A stretch of 64,000 nt of DNA from Polyangiaceae bacterium (lineage in GTDB: Bacteria; Myxococcota_A; Polyangia; Polyangiales; Polyangiaceae). The translations under genes were made by a program, and so were the position numbers. The stretch lies in NCBI GenBank assembly GCA_009781005.1, contig WQYX01000008.1, positions 1-64,000 on the forward strand, in the 5' to 3' direction. The stretch's first letter is position 1, and the number at the start of each line of letters is the position of its first letter. This document shows, piece by piece, positions 17,202-26,043 of the stretch. Under the pieces are notes generated by a model. The model was not told the DNA's origin. It ran no database searches and was given only the letters and a program-made list of their open reading frames with translations.

Positions 17202-18020
17202 GGCGGTGGCAGGAGCCAACGTGAATCCTTGAACGGTCACGGTGTTGCCATTGTACGTGCCGCGTACAGCCTGGTACGCCGCCGACAATTCCAATGCAAC
17301 ATGCACGTGATTGAAGCCCGTGGCCACTCCGAGGACGGCACCACCCCAGAAACGATCTGCGGCGAGGTGAACGGGCTCTGCGCTCGCGGGAAGGCTCCCC
17401 GGTTCGCTCGTGAGCGTATCGATGGTGTCGTGCTCGTAGCCTCCGCGGCCGCCGAACCAAACCATGTAGAGGCTGTTGTCGCTTTTCCATCCGACGAGCA
17501 CGGGAAGATCGGCGCCGTAGCCGTGGAGCGAGCCGAGATCGACGTTGGGTAAATCGCTGCCCTGTTGCGTCCCGTAGAGCGCCGCGGATCCCCCAACGCC
17601 GATCGACAACGCCCACGGCCCGAAATCGAAGGCGCGACGCATGTCCACGCGCACGGCGCGCCCCGTATACGCAAGACCTCCCTCGAACGCCTGCCCAACG
17701 CCAACGCGCGCACCAACGAACGGCGCAAGACCCGGCGCAATCGCAGCAGCGACGAGCGCGCCTTTCGCGTAGTCCGGGCTCGCACCCGCCGCGGATGGAT
17801 TGGCTGCAGCGATGTTGCGCGCGTCACGCAGTCCGCTGGCAAGGCCACCTATCGCGACATTCGCGCTGACACCGCCAGCAGCGCGTACGTCACCACTGGG
17901 CAAGGTCTGCGCGGGATGAAGAAGCGGCGTGCCACCGCCGCACCCACTGACGAGCAACAAAAATGGAGCGAGCGCCCAGACCGAATGCAAGCTTGCGAAG
18001 CCCGCCGCGCCTCGCTTCAC
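17184..18020 (-). CDS. Outer-membrane lipoprotein, beta-rich
   Basis: A 278-residue protein. The start is taken as GTG at 18020 (VKRGAAGFAS), since this lies just after the ferredoxin gene and yields a signal peptide with lipobox LLVSGC. GTG at 18026 is an equivalent alternative. The mature part has alternating Gly/aromatic strands (YTGRAVRVDMRRAFDFGPWA, LSIGVGGSAALYG, YMVWFGGRGGY) and ends with WWKF, a C-terminal aromatic typical of outer-membrane beta barrels. Its function is unknown. It is probably co-transcribed with the upstream ferredoxin gene. Confidence 0.82.
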   Translation of the reverse strand: MKRGAAGFASLHSVWALAPFLLLVSGCGGGTPLLHPAQTLPSGDVRAAGGVSANVAIGGLASGLRDARNIAAANPSAAGASPDYAKGALVAAAIAPGLAPFVGARVGVGQAFEGGLAYTGRAVRVDMRRAFDFGPWALSIGVGGSAALYGTQQGSDLPNVDLGSLHGYGADLPVLVGWKSDNSLYMVWFGGRGGYEHDTIDTLTSEPGSLPASAEPVHLAADRFWGGAVLGVATGFNHVHVALELSAAYQAVRGTYNGNTVTVQGFTLAPATALWWKF

Positions 18021-18027
18021 GAACACT

Positions 18028-18333
18028 CTACTTGCGGAAGCGAGATGGATAATTGTTGGAAGCGATGTGCTTCTTGAGTTCGCTATCATCCGGGTGAAGC
18101 TGGATCGCGCGCTCGGCGAGTTTCTTTTCGTCCTCGGGGTGATTCGGATCCGGCAAGCAGCACTCGACGGGACACACCGCTTGGCACGCCTCATGGTCGT
18201 AGAAACCGACACACTCGGTGCACAGTTCCGGATCGATCACGTAAATCTCTTCGCCTTCGGTAATGGCTTCGTTCGGACACTCGGGCTCGCAAGCGCCACA
18301 ATTGATGCAGTCGGCGGTGATATAGGTCGCCAT
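18028..18333 (-). CDS. YfhL-type 2[4Fe-4S] ferredoxin
   Basis: A 101-residue ferredoxin. Two clusters are predicted: CINCGACEPECP at 10-21 and CTECVGFYDHEACQAVCP at about 38-55, with the eight-residue insertion between the second and third Cys of the second cluster that marks the YfhL/Alvin type. The acidic C-terminal extension (DDSELKKHI) is also typical. It probably transfers electrons at low potential; partner enzymes are not evident. The start MATYIT at 18333 is supported by an AGGAGG ribosome-binding site. The outer-membrane lipoprotein gene follows within 10 bp. Confidence 0.93.
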   Translation of the reverse strand: MATYITADCINCGACEPECPNEAITEGEEIYVIDPELCTECVGFYDHEACQAVCPVECCLPDPNHPEDEKKLAERAIQLHPDDSELKKHIASNNYPSRFRK

Positions 18334-18394
18334 GCGGCCTCCTTTACGGGGCACAGTCCTTGATGTCAAACGGCGCCTGGGACATAAGGGCCAA

Positions 18395-18985
18395 ATGAAC
18401 GGCACCGAGCACTGCACCTTTCTGAGAGCGTGTTCGACGTTCGTGCTCGTCGTTTGTGCAGCCTTCAGTGTCGCCTCGTGCACACCATCCATCGGCGACA
18501 AGTGCACGCTGTCAACGGACTGCTCGGCCAATGGCGATCGGCTGTGCGACACGTCCCAGCCGGACGGCTATTGCACTGTATTCAATTGCCAAGCGGACCA
18601 GTGCCCGGACAAGGCCGCATGTATCCTCTTCAACGCGGCAGTCCCGGGCTGCGGTTTCAATGATCGCAACGGCGCTTCGGGCGCGCGCACCGCTCGATCG
18701 TCGTGTTCGGCTCGTTGCCAGTCGGATTCCGACTGCAGATCTGGCTACCTATGCGCAGATGCGCGCAACCCGCCGTGGAACGCGCTCATCCTCGACGACG
18801 ATCAGAATCAGCTCACCTGCCTCGTCATCCCAGCCGACTTCAGCGACGCCGGCGCCGAAGCTGGTTCGAGTGCCGTGTGCGCAGTGGTTGGTCCCGACGT
18901 TCCGGCCATCGAAGCCGGTGCGCCAGAGATCAGTGACGGGGAGGCCCTGCCACCGTTGTTTCCTGATGCGGGAGACGCAGACTAG
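18395..18985 (+). CDS. Cysteine-rich lipoprotein
   Basis: A 196-residue exported lipoprotein (lipobox VASC, Cys about 29) with twelve or more Cys, including the segment CTLSTDCSANGDRLCD and CSARCQSDSDCRSGYLC, which resemble the four-disulfide EGF-like or Dickkopf-like repeats found in myxobacterial surface proteins. An Asp/Ala/Gly-rich C-terminal tail follows. The start MNGTEHC is preceded by an AAGGGCC stretch. Divergent from the ferredoxin gene with about 60 bp between the starts. Role unknown. Confidence 0.82.
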   Translation: MNGTEHCTFLRACSTFVLVVCAAFSVASCTPSIGDKCTLSTDCSANGDRLCDTSQPDGYCTVFNCQADQCPDKAACILFNAAVPGCGFNDRNGASGARTARSSCSARCQSDSDCRSGYLCADARNPPWNALILDDDQNQLTCLVIPADFSDAGAEAGSSAVCAVVGPDVPAIEAGAPEISDGEALPPLFPDAGDAD

Positions 18986-18997
18986 GATCCCGTCTGC

Positions 18998-19930
18998 GTG
19001 CTGCGCGTCTTTCGCATTGCCGCAGGTAAATTCGTCGACGCGCTGATCGTCGTCGTTGCGCTCGCGTCGCTCGTCTTCCTGGCGTTGCGCGTGTTGCCGG
19101 GCGATCCGGCGGCACTCGTTCTTGGCGATCAAGCCACCGAGTTCGAGCGCGCAGCGTTGCGTGCGAAGCTCCACCTCGACGAGTCGTTAGTTGCGCAATA
19201 CACGCGTTTTCTTCGCGGTCTCGTCACGTTCGATCTCGGCGAGTCGGTGCGCCGTCCGGGCACCTCGGCGGTCCTGCGTGTGTGGGATGCCGCCCTGCCA
19301 ACGGCCGAACTCGCGGGCCTCGCCGTGCTGATGGGCGCGACCGTGGGTGTTGCGGCAGCCATTGCGGGCGCCGGCCCATGGCTTGGCGCGCGGCACGGTT
19401 GGGTCGACAAGATGGCAACGGCCCTCGCCGCTACGCCGCTGCTCGCCTTTGCTCCGGTGCTCACGTACGCGCTCGCTGCGCGGCTGCGCATCGTTCCGCT
19501 CCCCGGGGATCCCGAAGCCGGCGCACTCGGACTCGTGTTCGCGAGCGGACTGCTTGCCTTGCCGCTTTCGGCTCACGTCGCGCGCGTGTCGCGTGCCGCC
19601 CTCGATGACGTCGCACGCGCCCAGTTCCTTGGCGTGGCGCGCGCGAAAGGCGGGAGCTTTGCGCGCGTGCTCTGGCTGCACGCTCTGCCCGCAGCCGCAG
19701 GGCCCATCGTGACCGTCGTCGGGGCGCAACTCGGCGCTCTGCTTGGAGGCGCCGTCGTGCTCGAGCGGCTCTTCGAGCGGCGAGGTCTCGGCACTCTCAT
19801 TCTCGAAGCCTATGCGTCACGCGATTTGCCCGTGCTCGAAGCTGCGGTGGTTTTCTCGGGCGCATTCTTCGCGTTCGTCCAACAGCTCGCGGCTGCCGCC
19901 CATGCCATGGTGGACCCGCGCGTGCGATGA
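18998..19930 (+). CDS. Oligopeptide-type ABC transporter permease (DppB/OppB-like)
   Basis: A 310-residue integral membrane protein with about six helices. The N-terminal helix and LPGDPAALVLGDQATEFERA match OppB/DppB permeases. The EAA-loop-like segment is VARAQFLGVARAKGGSFARVLWLHALPAA and the end has LFERRGLGTLILEAYASRDLP. The start is GTG at 18998, 12 bases after the upstream stop. It is coupled to a DppC-like permease by ATGA. No binding protein or ATPase lies nearby, so the other components must be encoded elsewhere or recruited. Confidence 0.9.
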   Translation: MLRVFRIAAGKFVDALIVVVALASLVFLALRVLPGDPAALVLGDQATEFERAALRAKLHLDESLVAQYTRFLRGLVTFDLGESVRRPGTSAVLRVWDAALPTAELAGLAVLMGATVGVAAAIAGAGPWLGARHGWVDKMATALAATPLLAFAPVLTYALAARLRIVPLPGDPEAGALGLVFASGLLALPLSAHVARVSRAALDDVARAQFLGVARAKGGSFARVLWLHALPAAAGPIVTVVGAQLGALLGGAVVLERLFERRGLGTLILEAYASRDLPVLEAAVVFSGAFFAFVQQLAAAAHAMVDPRVR

Positions 19931-20727
19931 CCAGAGCAAGCGAGAAGCGAAGACGCCGTTCCGTTGTTGCGCGGGTGTTGCCCCTCGCCCTCGTGATCTC
20001 CGTCACGACCGTCGTCGCGTTGGGTCCGCGCTCGCCAACGAGGCTCGTCCCCGCCTTGTCGTGGGCACCGCCGTCTCTTTCATTTCCACTTGGTTGCGGC
20101 GAAGCGGGAGGAGATCTCCTCGCGCTCGTCGCGCACGCAACTCTGCGGGGCATCGCGCTCGCGTCTTCCGTGGCGCTCATCGGCTTCTCGATCGGCTGTC
20201 CGCTCGGTGCTGCGGCAGGTCTTCTTCGCGGGCGAGTGGAGCAGATCATCGCGCGCGCGTGCGATCTCGTTCAAGCGTTCCCGTCGTTCTTGCTCGCTCT
20301 CGTGGTGCTCTCCGCGGTTCGCGTTCCAACGCGCGCGCATCTTGCCGTCGTCTTTGCGCTGACCGCATGGGCGCCCTTCACTCGCCTGGCGCTCGCACAG
20401 ACTCGCGTGCTCCGCGATGCTGCCTTCGTCGAAGCTGCGCGCGCACTCGGAGCAAGGTCGACGCGCATCGTCCTCCGTCATGTGATTCCGAATCTCCTCG
20501 GTGTCGTCGCAGTTCAACTCGGAGCAACGGCAGCAGCGATTGTCGTCAGCGAGGCGGCACTGTCCTTCGTTGGCTTCGGCACGCGCGACGGCGTCGCACT
20601 CGGCGCGGTACTCGACCAAGGCGTGTCTGCCATGCTGCGCGCTCCGCACGTACTCCTCGTTGGCGCCGCGAGCGTCTTCGTCACGAGCGTGTCGCTGATG
20701 GTCGCCGGCCGCGCATTTGACAAGTAG
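19927..20727 (+). CDS. Oligopeptide-type ABC transporter permease (DppC/OppC-like)
   Basis: A 266-residue membrane protein, partner of the preceding permease. It has an N-terminal helix, then ALASSVALIGFSIGCPLGAAAGL, DLVQAFPSFLLALVVL and the EAA-type loop (FVEAARALGARSTRIVLRHVIPN), followed by AALSFVGFGT. All are hallmarks of DppC/OppC. The N-terminal cytoplasmic extension is shorter than in many homologues. The start codon overlaps the previous stop (ATGA). No cognate ATPase or substrate-binding protein is present nearby. Confidence 0.9.
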   Translation: MTRASEKRRRRSVVARVLPLALVISVTTVVALGPRSPTRLVPALSWAPPSLSFPLGCGEAGGDLLALVAHATLRGIALASSVALIGFSIGCPLGAAAGLLRGRVEQIIARACDLVQAFPSFLLALVVLSAVRVPTRAHLAVVFALTAWAPFTRLALAQTRVLRDAAFVEAARALGARSTRIVLRHVIPNLLGVVAVQLGATAAAIVVSEAALSFVGFGTRDGVALGAVLDQGVSAMLRAPHVLLVGAASVFVTSVSLMVAGRAFDK

Positions 20728-20744
20728 TTGCGACTGCGCAGCGA

Positions 20745-22184
20745 CTACTCGCGTATCACCAACAGGCGAAGGTCCGTCATATCCTCGATGGCCCAGCGGA
20801 TCCCTTCGCGTCCGAACCCTGAGCCCTTCACGCCGCCGTACGGCATGTTGTCGACGCGAAAGCTTGGTACGTCTCCGATGATGACACCGCCAACTTCGAG
20901 CTCGTCCCACGCCTGCATGGCGTGAGAAAGATCGTTCGTGAAGACGCCGGCCTGCAGACCGTAGGAACTGTCGTTCACGCGTGCGAGAGCTTCGCTGAAA
21001 TCGTCGAAGGACTCGATGAGTGCGACAGGGCCGAAGACTTCCTCGGCGCAGATTGGTTCATCGTGCGGGACGCGTTCGAGCACGGTGGCCTCGAGAATTG
21101 CGCCACGACGTTGGCCACCTGTCAGCACGTGCGCTCCGCGCGCGACGGCGCGTGAAATCCAGCCTTCAAGACGCGCGGCCGCAGGCTCGTCGATCATGGG
21201 TCCGAGGAACGTGTCTTCGTCGCGCGGATCCCCGGCCTTGAGTTTGTGTACGCGCGCAACCAATTTGTTGCGCAGCTCGGAGAGGAGCGAGGCGTGCACG
21301 AAGATGCGCTGAACCGAGATGCAGCTCTGACCCGACTGATAGAACGCACCGAAGACGAGTCGCTCGACGACGAAATCGATCCGGGCTCGCTGATCTGCAT
21401 CCACGATGCACGCGGCGTTGCCACCGAGCTCGAGGACCACTTTCTTCGCGCCCGCACGAGCCTTGAGATCCCAGCCGACTTTGCCCGAACCGGTGAACGA
21501 CAAGAGCTTGAAGCGCGGGTCCTCGATGAACGGAGCAACGTCTTCGATGGCGCACGGCAAGACGCTGAAAGCACCCTGTGGCAAAGACGTCTCGGCAAGG
21601 ATCTCTCCGATGACGAGCGCTCCGACGGGCGTGCGTTCCGATGGTTTGAGCACGAACGGACATCCCGCGGCGATCGCCGGCGCGACCTTGTGCGCGACGA
21701 GGTTCAGCGGGAAGTTGAACGGCGTGATGAACGACGCGGGGCCGATCGGCACGCGCTTGGTGAACCCGCGATAGCCCTTCGTGCGCTCTCCAATCTCGAG
21801 GTTCATCACCTCACCCGGAATGCGCACGGCCTCCTCCGCAGCAACCTTGAATGTGTCGATGAGGCGCGTGACTTCACCGCGTGCATCGCGAATGGGTTTG
21901 CCGGCTTCGATGCATAATGCAAGGGCAAGCTCGTCTCTTCGCTCGCCGCAACGGCGCACACAGTGCTCGAGGATTTTCTGGCGCTCGTACGGAGGCAGCG
22001 CACGCATCGGTGCGGTCGCGCGTACGGCTGCAGCGATGGCGCGCTCGATGGTGCCCTTGTCTGCGAGCGCCGTGCGCGTAGCTGGCTCGCCTGCGTACTT
22101 GTCGTGCACGGCGAGAGCTTCGTTCGGCTGCTCGGCTTTGTTGGCGACGAAAATGGGATAACGAGGAGCAAGCTTGGCATTCAC
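20745..22184 (-). CDS. NAD(P)-dependent aldehyde dehydrogenase
   Basis: A 479-residue soluble enzyme of the ALDH superfamily, oxidising an aldehyde to an acid. Catalytic residues are visible: Asn157 in TPFNFPLN, Glu252 in LELGGNA, nucleophile Cys288 in GQSCIS, and the Gly motif FTGSGKVG. The C-terminal end has FGREGIRWAIEDMTD, typical of GAPN/lactaldehyde-type members, so NADP-dependent glyceraldehyde-3-phosphate or semialdehyde oxidation is possible, but the substrate cannot be set from sequence. It is separated from the divergent LEA-like gene by only 24 bp. Confidence 0.92.
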   Translation of the reverse strand: MNAKLAPRYPIFVANKAEQPNEALAVHDKYAGEPATRTALADKGTIERAIAAAVRATAPMRALPPYERQKILEHCVRRCGERRDELALALCIEAGKPIRDARGEVTRLIDTFKVAAEEAVRIPGEVMNLEIGERTKGYRGFTKRVPIGPASFITPFNFPLNLVAHKVAPAIAAGCPFVLKPSERTPVGALVIGEILAETSLPQGAFSVLPCAIEDVAPFIEDPRFKLLSFTGSGKVGWDLKARAGAKKVVLELGGNAACIVDADQRARIDFVVERLVFGAFYQSGQSCISVQRIFVHASLLSELRNKLVARVHKLKAGDPRDEDTFLGPMIDEPAAARLEGWISRAVARGAHVLTGGQRRGAILEATVLERVPHDEPICAEEVFGPVALIESFDDFSEALARVNDSSYGLQAGVFTNDLSHAMQAWDELEVGGVIIGDVPSFRVDNMPYGGVKGSGFGREGIRWAIEDMTDLRLLVIRE

Positions 22185-22208
22185 GATTTGTCGATCGACT
22201 ATAGCCGC

Positions 22209-22706
22209 ATGCGTGTACCCGCCATTGCCCTTGCCGCTTGCGTTCTCGTCGCAGCGATCTCACTTGCCGGTTGCGCGAAACCGGAACCGCCCGAGCTCAC
22301 GGTCAAACAGGTGAAGGTGTCGCGGATCGATCTCGGCGGAATCGAGATCACCGTCGACGTCGAAACCTTCAATCCAAATTCCATCGAGCTTTCGGCTCGA
22401 CGAGTCACCGGGCAAGTGCTCGTCGATGGTCGCTACGACCTCGGTACGGTGACCGTCGAAAAACCCGTGGTGTTGCCGGCCCACGGCAAGACGAACATCG
22501 AGACACCGCTCTCGTTGAGCTGGCAGAGCGTGACCACGCTCGCGTCGATCGCCGTAAGCAACCGGCCTGTACCTTACACGGTGAAGGGCACAGTCAACGT
22601 GGGCGGAGATCGGCTCAACATCGACATGCCGTTCACCACCCAAGGCACGTTCACCGCGCAGGAGCTCGCGCAAGCCGCGGCTCGATCGCTGCCCATTGTG
22701 CGGTAA
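22209..22706 (+). CDS. LEA14/WHy-like lipoprotein
   Basis: A 165-residue lipoprotein (lipobox LAGC, Cys about 21). The mature part is a LEA type 2/WHy domain: LTVKQVKVSRIDLGGIEITV, then DVETFNPNSIELSA with the conserved NPN, and later YDLGTVTVEKPVVLPAHGKT, with strong alternating hydrophobicity. In bacteria these lipoproteins are associated with stress or envelope roles, but no enzymatic function is known. It is followed nine bases later by the alpha/beta hydrolase gene and the two are probably co-transcribed. Confidence 0.88.
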   Translation: MRVPAIALAACVLVAAISLAGCAKPEPPELTVKQVKVSRIDLGGIEITVDVETFNPNSIELSARRVTGQVLVDGRYDLGTVTVEKPVVLPAHGKTNIETPLSLSWQSVTTLASIAVSNRPVPYTVKGTVNVGGDRLNIDMPFTTQGTFTAQELAQAAARSLPIVR

Positions 22707-22715
22707 GAAGAGAGG

Positions 22716-23567
22716 ATGACTCGCGCTCGGCAGGACCTCAAGTACTACGGCGCGATCGCGCTGGGCACGGCGGCAGTCGTCGTAGGGATCCTCGTGCGCG
22801 GCCAACGCCGTTCCGTCGCGGCCGAGCCTCCTCTGCCTCCTCCTGACGCGGGGCAAGACATCGTTGCGTGGTGCGCGGACGGTCTCGAGCCCATCGCAGG
22901 GGGCGGTTGTTTCGCCGAGCCGAGCGAACCCAAAGAGGATCCCGTACCCCTCATCGTCTACCTTCACGGGCGCTTCCCGCAATCGGTCGCGGCCGACGAA
23001 CTCGATCGCCAGGCGCGTGTCGCACGCATGGGTACGGAACACGGTTACGCCGTTCTCGCGCTCCGCGGAACGCGTGGACAATGCACGGATCCAAAATTGG
23101 CCGACTACATCTGCTGGCCAAGCAACGAGCGCAATGCGGGTGATGGTCCCGCCTTTGTCGCACGCTGGCAGTCTGCATTTTCGGCTGTGGAAGAGCGCAT
23201 CGGCAAGGGCCGCCGCCTGCTCTTGGGGTTTTCGAACGGTGGCTACTTCGCAACGCTCATCGCAACGCGCGCTCTTTCACCTTTCGACGCCGTCGTCATC
23301 GCGCACGCAGGGCCCGTGGCACCAACGCGCGCGATCGGCGAAAAGATCCCCCTCTTGCTCATCACCGCCGACGATGATCCGTCGAACGACGAGATGATGC
23401 GCCTGTCAGGCGAGCTTGCACGCGAAACATGGCCCGCCGAGATCGTCACGCGCGAAAGTGGCTATGGTCACGCCTTGCCAAACTGGGACATTGATATGGC
23501 GCTCACGTTCTTCACGCGCGTTCGCACAGAAGACATCCCCCTTGATCCGCCACTGTCAACGCGGTGA
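22716..23567 (+). CDS. Membrane-anchored alpha/beta hydrolase
   Basis: A 283-residue protein with an N-terminal signal anchor (about 12-30) and a periplasmic alpha/beta hydrolase domain. The nucleophile elbow is GFSNGG, an Asp follows in ITADDDPS, and the His is likely in GYGHALPN. The fold and the GFSNGGY motif resemble dienelactone-hydrolase or esterase-like proteins. It carries two Cys in CADGLEPIAGGGCF near the N-terminus and a third at GQCTDPK, which may form disulfides. Probably in an operon with the LEA-like lipoprotein. Substrate unknown. Confidence 0.85.
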   Translation: MTRARQDLKYYGAIALGTAAVVVGILVRGQRRSVAAEPPLPPPDAGQDIVAWCADGLEPIAGGGCFAEPSEPKEDPVPLIVYLHGRFPQSVAADELDRQARVARMGTEHGYAVLALRGTRGQCTDPKLADYICWPSNERNAGDGPAFVARWQSAFSAVEERIGKGRRLLLGFSNGGYFATLIATRALSPFDAVVIAHAGPVAPTRAIGEKIPLLLITADDDPSNDEMMRLSGELARETWPAEIVTRESGYGHALPNWDIDMALTFFTRVRTEDIPLDPPLSTR

Positions 23568-23675
23568 CCGAAGCCGCGAGAGCGACGTCAACGCCACAAG
23601 CCCGCCGCCGAAGGACGAAGATCGCAATCCACGAATCAGCGACCCACGCCGGCGGGCAATAGCAATCTCTCTTTT

Positions 23676-24596
23676 TCAGAGGGGACCGAGCCAGCCGCCG
23701 AGCGACACCTGCCCGCCGATGGAGAATGCTCTGTGGTGTACGGAGCTGTCAGTGCCATCAGCATTCAAAGCGTTGTTGTTTAGCTGCATCGCGATCGCAG
23801 GGCCGAAACCAATGAAGAAGTGCGTTGCTGGATGAAACATAATCGGGATGGAGACATCGAGTTCGGACGTATTGATCGAATCACCCGACTTGCCGCCCGA
23901 CGTGATCTTCAACGTTTGAAATGAGTAACCGACTTTCGGCCAAAGCGAGAAGAGCGGCGTGCCAAGGGGGATATTGTACCCAACACGCGGACCAACCTGA
24001 AATGCCGTTGCATGCGAACCTATCGTGTCGCCAGTGACTGGATCTGTCGAGTTTGGAAATTTCACATAGGCGAACCCGATAAAGCCACCCACTGAGAGGT
24101 TGTCGATCACGAAGTAGTCGGCCGAGGGCTGGATCGTGAACTGAAACGTCGAACCGCCACTGTTGCTGAGGGAGGTGTTATGGATGTCAAGGAACGCGCC
24201 GTTGTAGATATGCGATCCCGTGAGGGTGCCCGGAGCCGCATCCGAACCGCCCCAGCCCCAGAAGTGGCTGTACTCAAACACGAGCTCGCCCGCCTGGCCG
24301 AAGGTCGGTGCGGCCTTTGCTGGTTCGGCCGGCGCAGACGCGGGGGGAGGTGCAGTCGTCGTGGGGGATTCAGTTGTCGCCGGTGCAGTCGTCGTGGGGG
24401 ATTCAGTTGTCGCCGGTGCAGTCGTCGTGGGTGGTGAAGTTACAGTTGTTGTTGTCGTCACCGATGCTGACGACGTGGCTGGGGGAGGTGGCGTCGGTTG
24501 TTGGTCGGGCGAGGCTTGCTGCGCCGACGCAACGGATGCCATCGATAGGGAGGCCAAAACCGCAGCGTATGCTGTGACGAGAGAAGCAGACTTCAT
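23676..24596 (-). CDS. Outer-membrane beta-barrel protein with Thr/Pro-rich linker
   Basis: A 306-residue exported protein. The start MKSASLVTAY gives a signal peptide ending VASAQQ. Residues about 25-95 are Pro/Thr-rich with TTTAPATTESP repeated, encoded by a 36-bp tandem duplication. The C-terminal 190 residues have alternating aromatic/Gly strands and the segment FHPATHFFIGFGPAI, then a final GGWLGPL, suggesting a small porin-like barrel. No function is recognised. A short minus-strand region at 24795-24930 shares the FHPxxHFFxGF segment and looks like a decayed second copy. Confidence 0.82.
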   Translation of the reverse strand: MKSASLVTAYAAVLASLSMASVASAQQASPDQQPTPPPPATSSASVTTTTTVTSPPTTTAPATTESPTTTAPATTESPTTTAPPPASAPAEPAKAAPTFGQAGELVFEYSHFWGWGGSDAAPGTLTGSHIYNGAFLDIHNTSLSNSGGSTFQFTIQPSADYFVIDNLSVGGFIGFAYVKFPNSTDPVTGDTIGSHATAFQVGPRVGYNIPLGTPLFSLWPKVGYSFQTLKITSGGKSGDSINTSELDVSIPIMFHPATHFFIGFGPAIAMQLNNNALNADGTDSSVHHRAFSIGGQVSLGGWLGPL

Positions 24597-24987
24597 TACG
24601 AGCTCCTTCTGCGAATGTCCCCGCCACAGATGGGCGACCTGATGACGCCGAGCATCCACGACGGCGCGTCCCGAATCATTCCAAATTTGATCGGGCTCTC
24701 ACGGCCAAGAATCGAAGTCGATCGAACTCTCACAGTCAAGAATCCATCACGCACGACATCACGTTATTTCCCCGCGTTCGCAGCGTAGAGCTACCGCAGC
24801 GGTTCGATCCGACCTCCGAATCGTCAGAGCTGCGAGGATCGCCGTCGATCGGGTATTGCCGGTCATATCGGCGTTGAGCTCAGGGTCAAAGCCAGTGAAA
24901 AAGTGCGGATCCGGGTGCACCATGCTGTGTACGGCGCCGCAACCGAGGGAGAGGGCCTCGGTTGCGTTTCTGGTCGTCAAGAAACCA
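24597..24987. other. Spacer with direct repeat and decayed gene
   Basis: This 391-bp gap holds a 25-bp direct repeat with 21 of 25 matches (24689-24713 and 24720-24744, GATCGRRCTCTCACRGYCAA core), spaced 31 bp, upstream of the beta-barrel gene, which could be a regulatory duplication. It also holds the decayed barrel-gene fragment listed separately. No promoter hexamers are convincing. Confidence 0.5.
24795..24930 (-). pseudogene. Decayed copy of an outer-membrane protein C-terminus
   Basis: An open minus-strand frame here reads MVHPDPHFFTGFDPELNADM and ends with a strand-like segment before running into unrelated residues. It matches the HPxxHFFxGF segment of the intact barrel protein at 23676-24596 (FHPATHFFIGFGPAI), at the same distance from the C-terminal strands. 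There is no start or signal peptide and the upstream part is missing, so it is read as a remnant of a duplicated or older homologous gene. It is too short to prove by eye. Confidence 0.55.
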
Positions 24988-26007
24988 TCATGGCGTGGGT
25001 GACGGGTGCGGTGCCTCTCCTGTGCCGTTAGGCATGCCATGCGGCATGAGCCCGGGACGCATGGGCATACCTGGACGGTCCATCATGGGACCCATGCGAT
25101 TCATGTTGCCTGCCATCTTGTCACGCTGCACCGGCGTGAGGACACCAAGGACTTGAGAGAGAAATTGCGCTTGATGCTCCGCTGGAGTGCGCGCTTTTTT
25201 CCCGGCCTGGGCAAATGTTTCGAGCTTCGTTGCATCGAACGAGTCTTTCTCGAATGCAGTAAGAACCTCGTCGTTCGCCTTTTTCATCTCCGCCATCATC
25301 TCGGCTGGATTGTTTTTGGCCGTTGAGTCTTTCGCGATGATGGCTTCGACCTTCTTCTGTTGCGCCGCATCGAGATCGAGATCGCGCGTCATCTGATCGA
25401 GACGCTGCTTGTTCATCGCAGCCGTTCTCTTTGCCACGTCCTCTGCACCGGCATCCGCACGTTTCTCCATCGGCTCCAGTTTGGCACGCACAGCAACGAC
25501 GGCGGCCTTGCGTTGCTCTGCATCGAGCGTCGAGTGGAGCGCATTGAGTGCAGTGGCTTCCTTCTCCTTTTGCGTGTGAGCGCCAGTCTCGATGGCGGTC
25601 AAATCGGGCGCGAGTTTCGTCATGTCGATCTTGCCAGCCTTGACACCATCGGACAGTTCCTTCTGGAAATTCTTCCACTCGGTGCGCGCCGCGGGCGGCT
25701 CACGCAGTGGCTCTTCGAGCTTGTCCATCGCTGTCTTCTGATCATCTTTGAGTGTGAGGGTGCGAGCTGCGTCGAGGAGCATGCCCGCCTGTCCATGCAT
25801 GCCCAGCCCTCTCCTGGGCGGCGTTACACTTGCGTCAGCGGCACTTGCGTCGGTCAGCGCCTGTGGAGCCGTCGTCAAGGGTGCACTCGCTTCCGCGACG
25901 TGCGATGCAGCATCCACAGCGCCCGTCTCCGTCTTGTTTCCACAGGCGAGAAGTGCCGCTGCACACGCAGGCAGCGCGAAAAGAACCGCAATCTTTCTCA
26001 TCATCAT
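24988..26007 (-). CDS. LTXXQ/Spy-like lipoprotein
   Basis: A 339-residue lipoprotein (lipobox LLAC, Cys about 22). The mature region is highly helical and charged, with repeated D/E-K-Q segments: LTLKDDQKTAMDKLEE, LDLDAAQQKKVEAIIAKD and SQVLGVLTPVQRDKMAG, the last close to the LTxxQ motif of Spy/CpxP chaperones. A periplasmic antiaggregation or stress-sensing role is inferred, not shown. The C-terminus is Met/Pro-rich (RMGPMMDRPGMPMRPGLMP), possibly binding metal. The start is MMMRK at 26007 or the third Met at 26001; earlier in-frame codons lie inside an R1 repeat and are ignored. Confidence 0.85.
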   Translation of the reverse strand: MMMRKIAVLFALPACAAALLACGNKTETGAVDAASHVAEASAPLTTAPQALTDASAADASVTPPRRGLGMHGQAGMLLDAARTLTLKDDQKTAMDKLEEPLREPPAARTEWKNFQKELSDGVKAGKIDMTKLAPDLTAIETGAHTQKEKEATALNALHSTLDAEQRKAAVVAVRAKLEPMEKRADAGAEDVAKRTAAMNKQRLDQMTRDLDLDAAQQKKVEAIIAKDSTAKNNPAEMMAEMKKANDEVLTAFEKDSFDATKLETFAQAGKKARTPAEHQAQFLSQVLGVLTPVQRDKMAGNMNRMGPMMDRPGMPMRPGLMPHGMPNGTGEAPHPSPTP

Positions 26008-26043
26008 GGCCTCCAAGCTCGGACCGGACACGGCACGAGCGCT

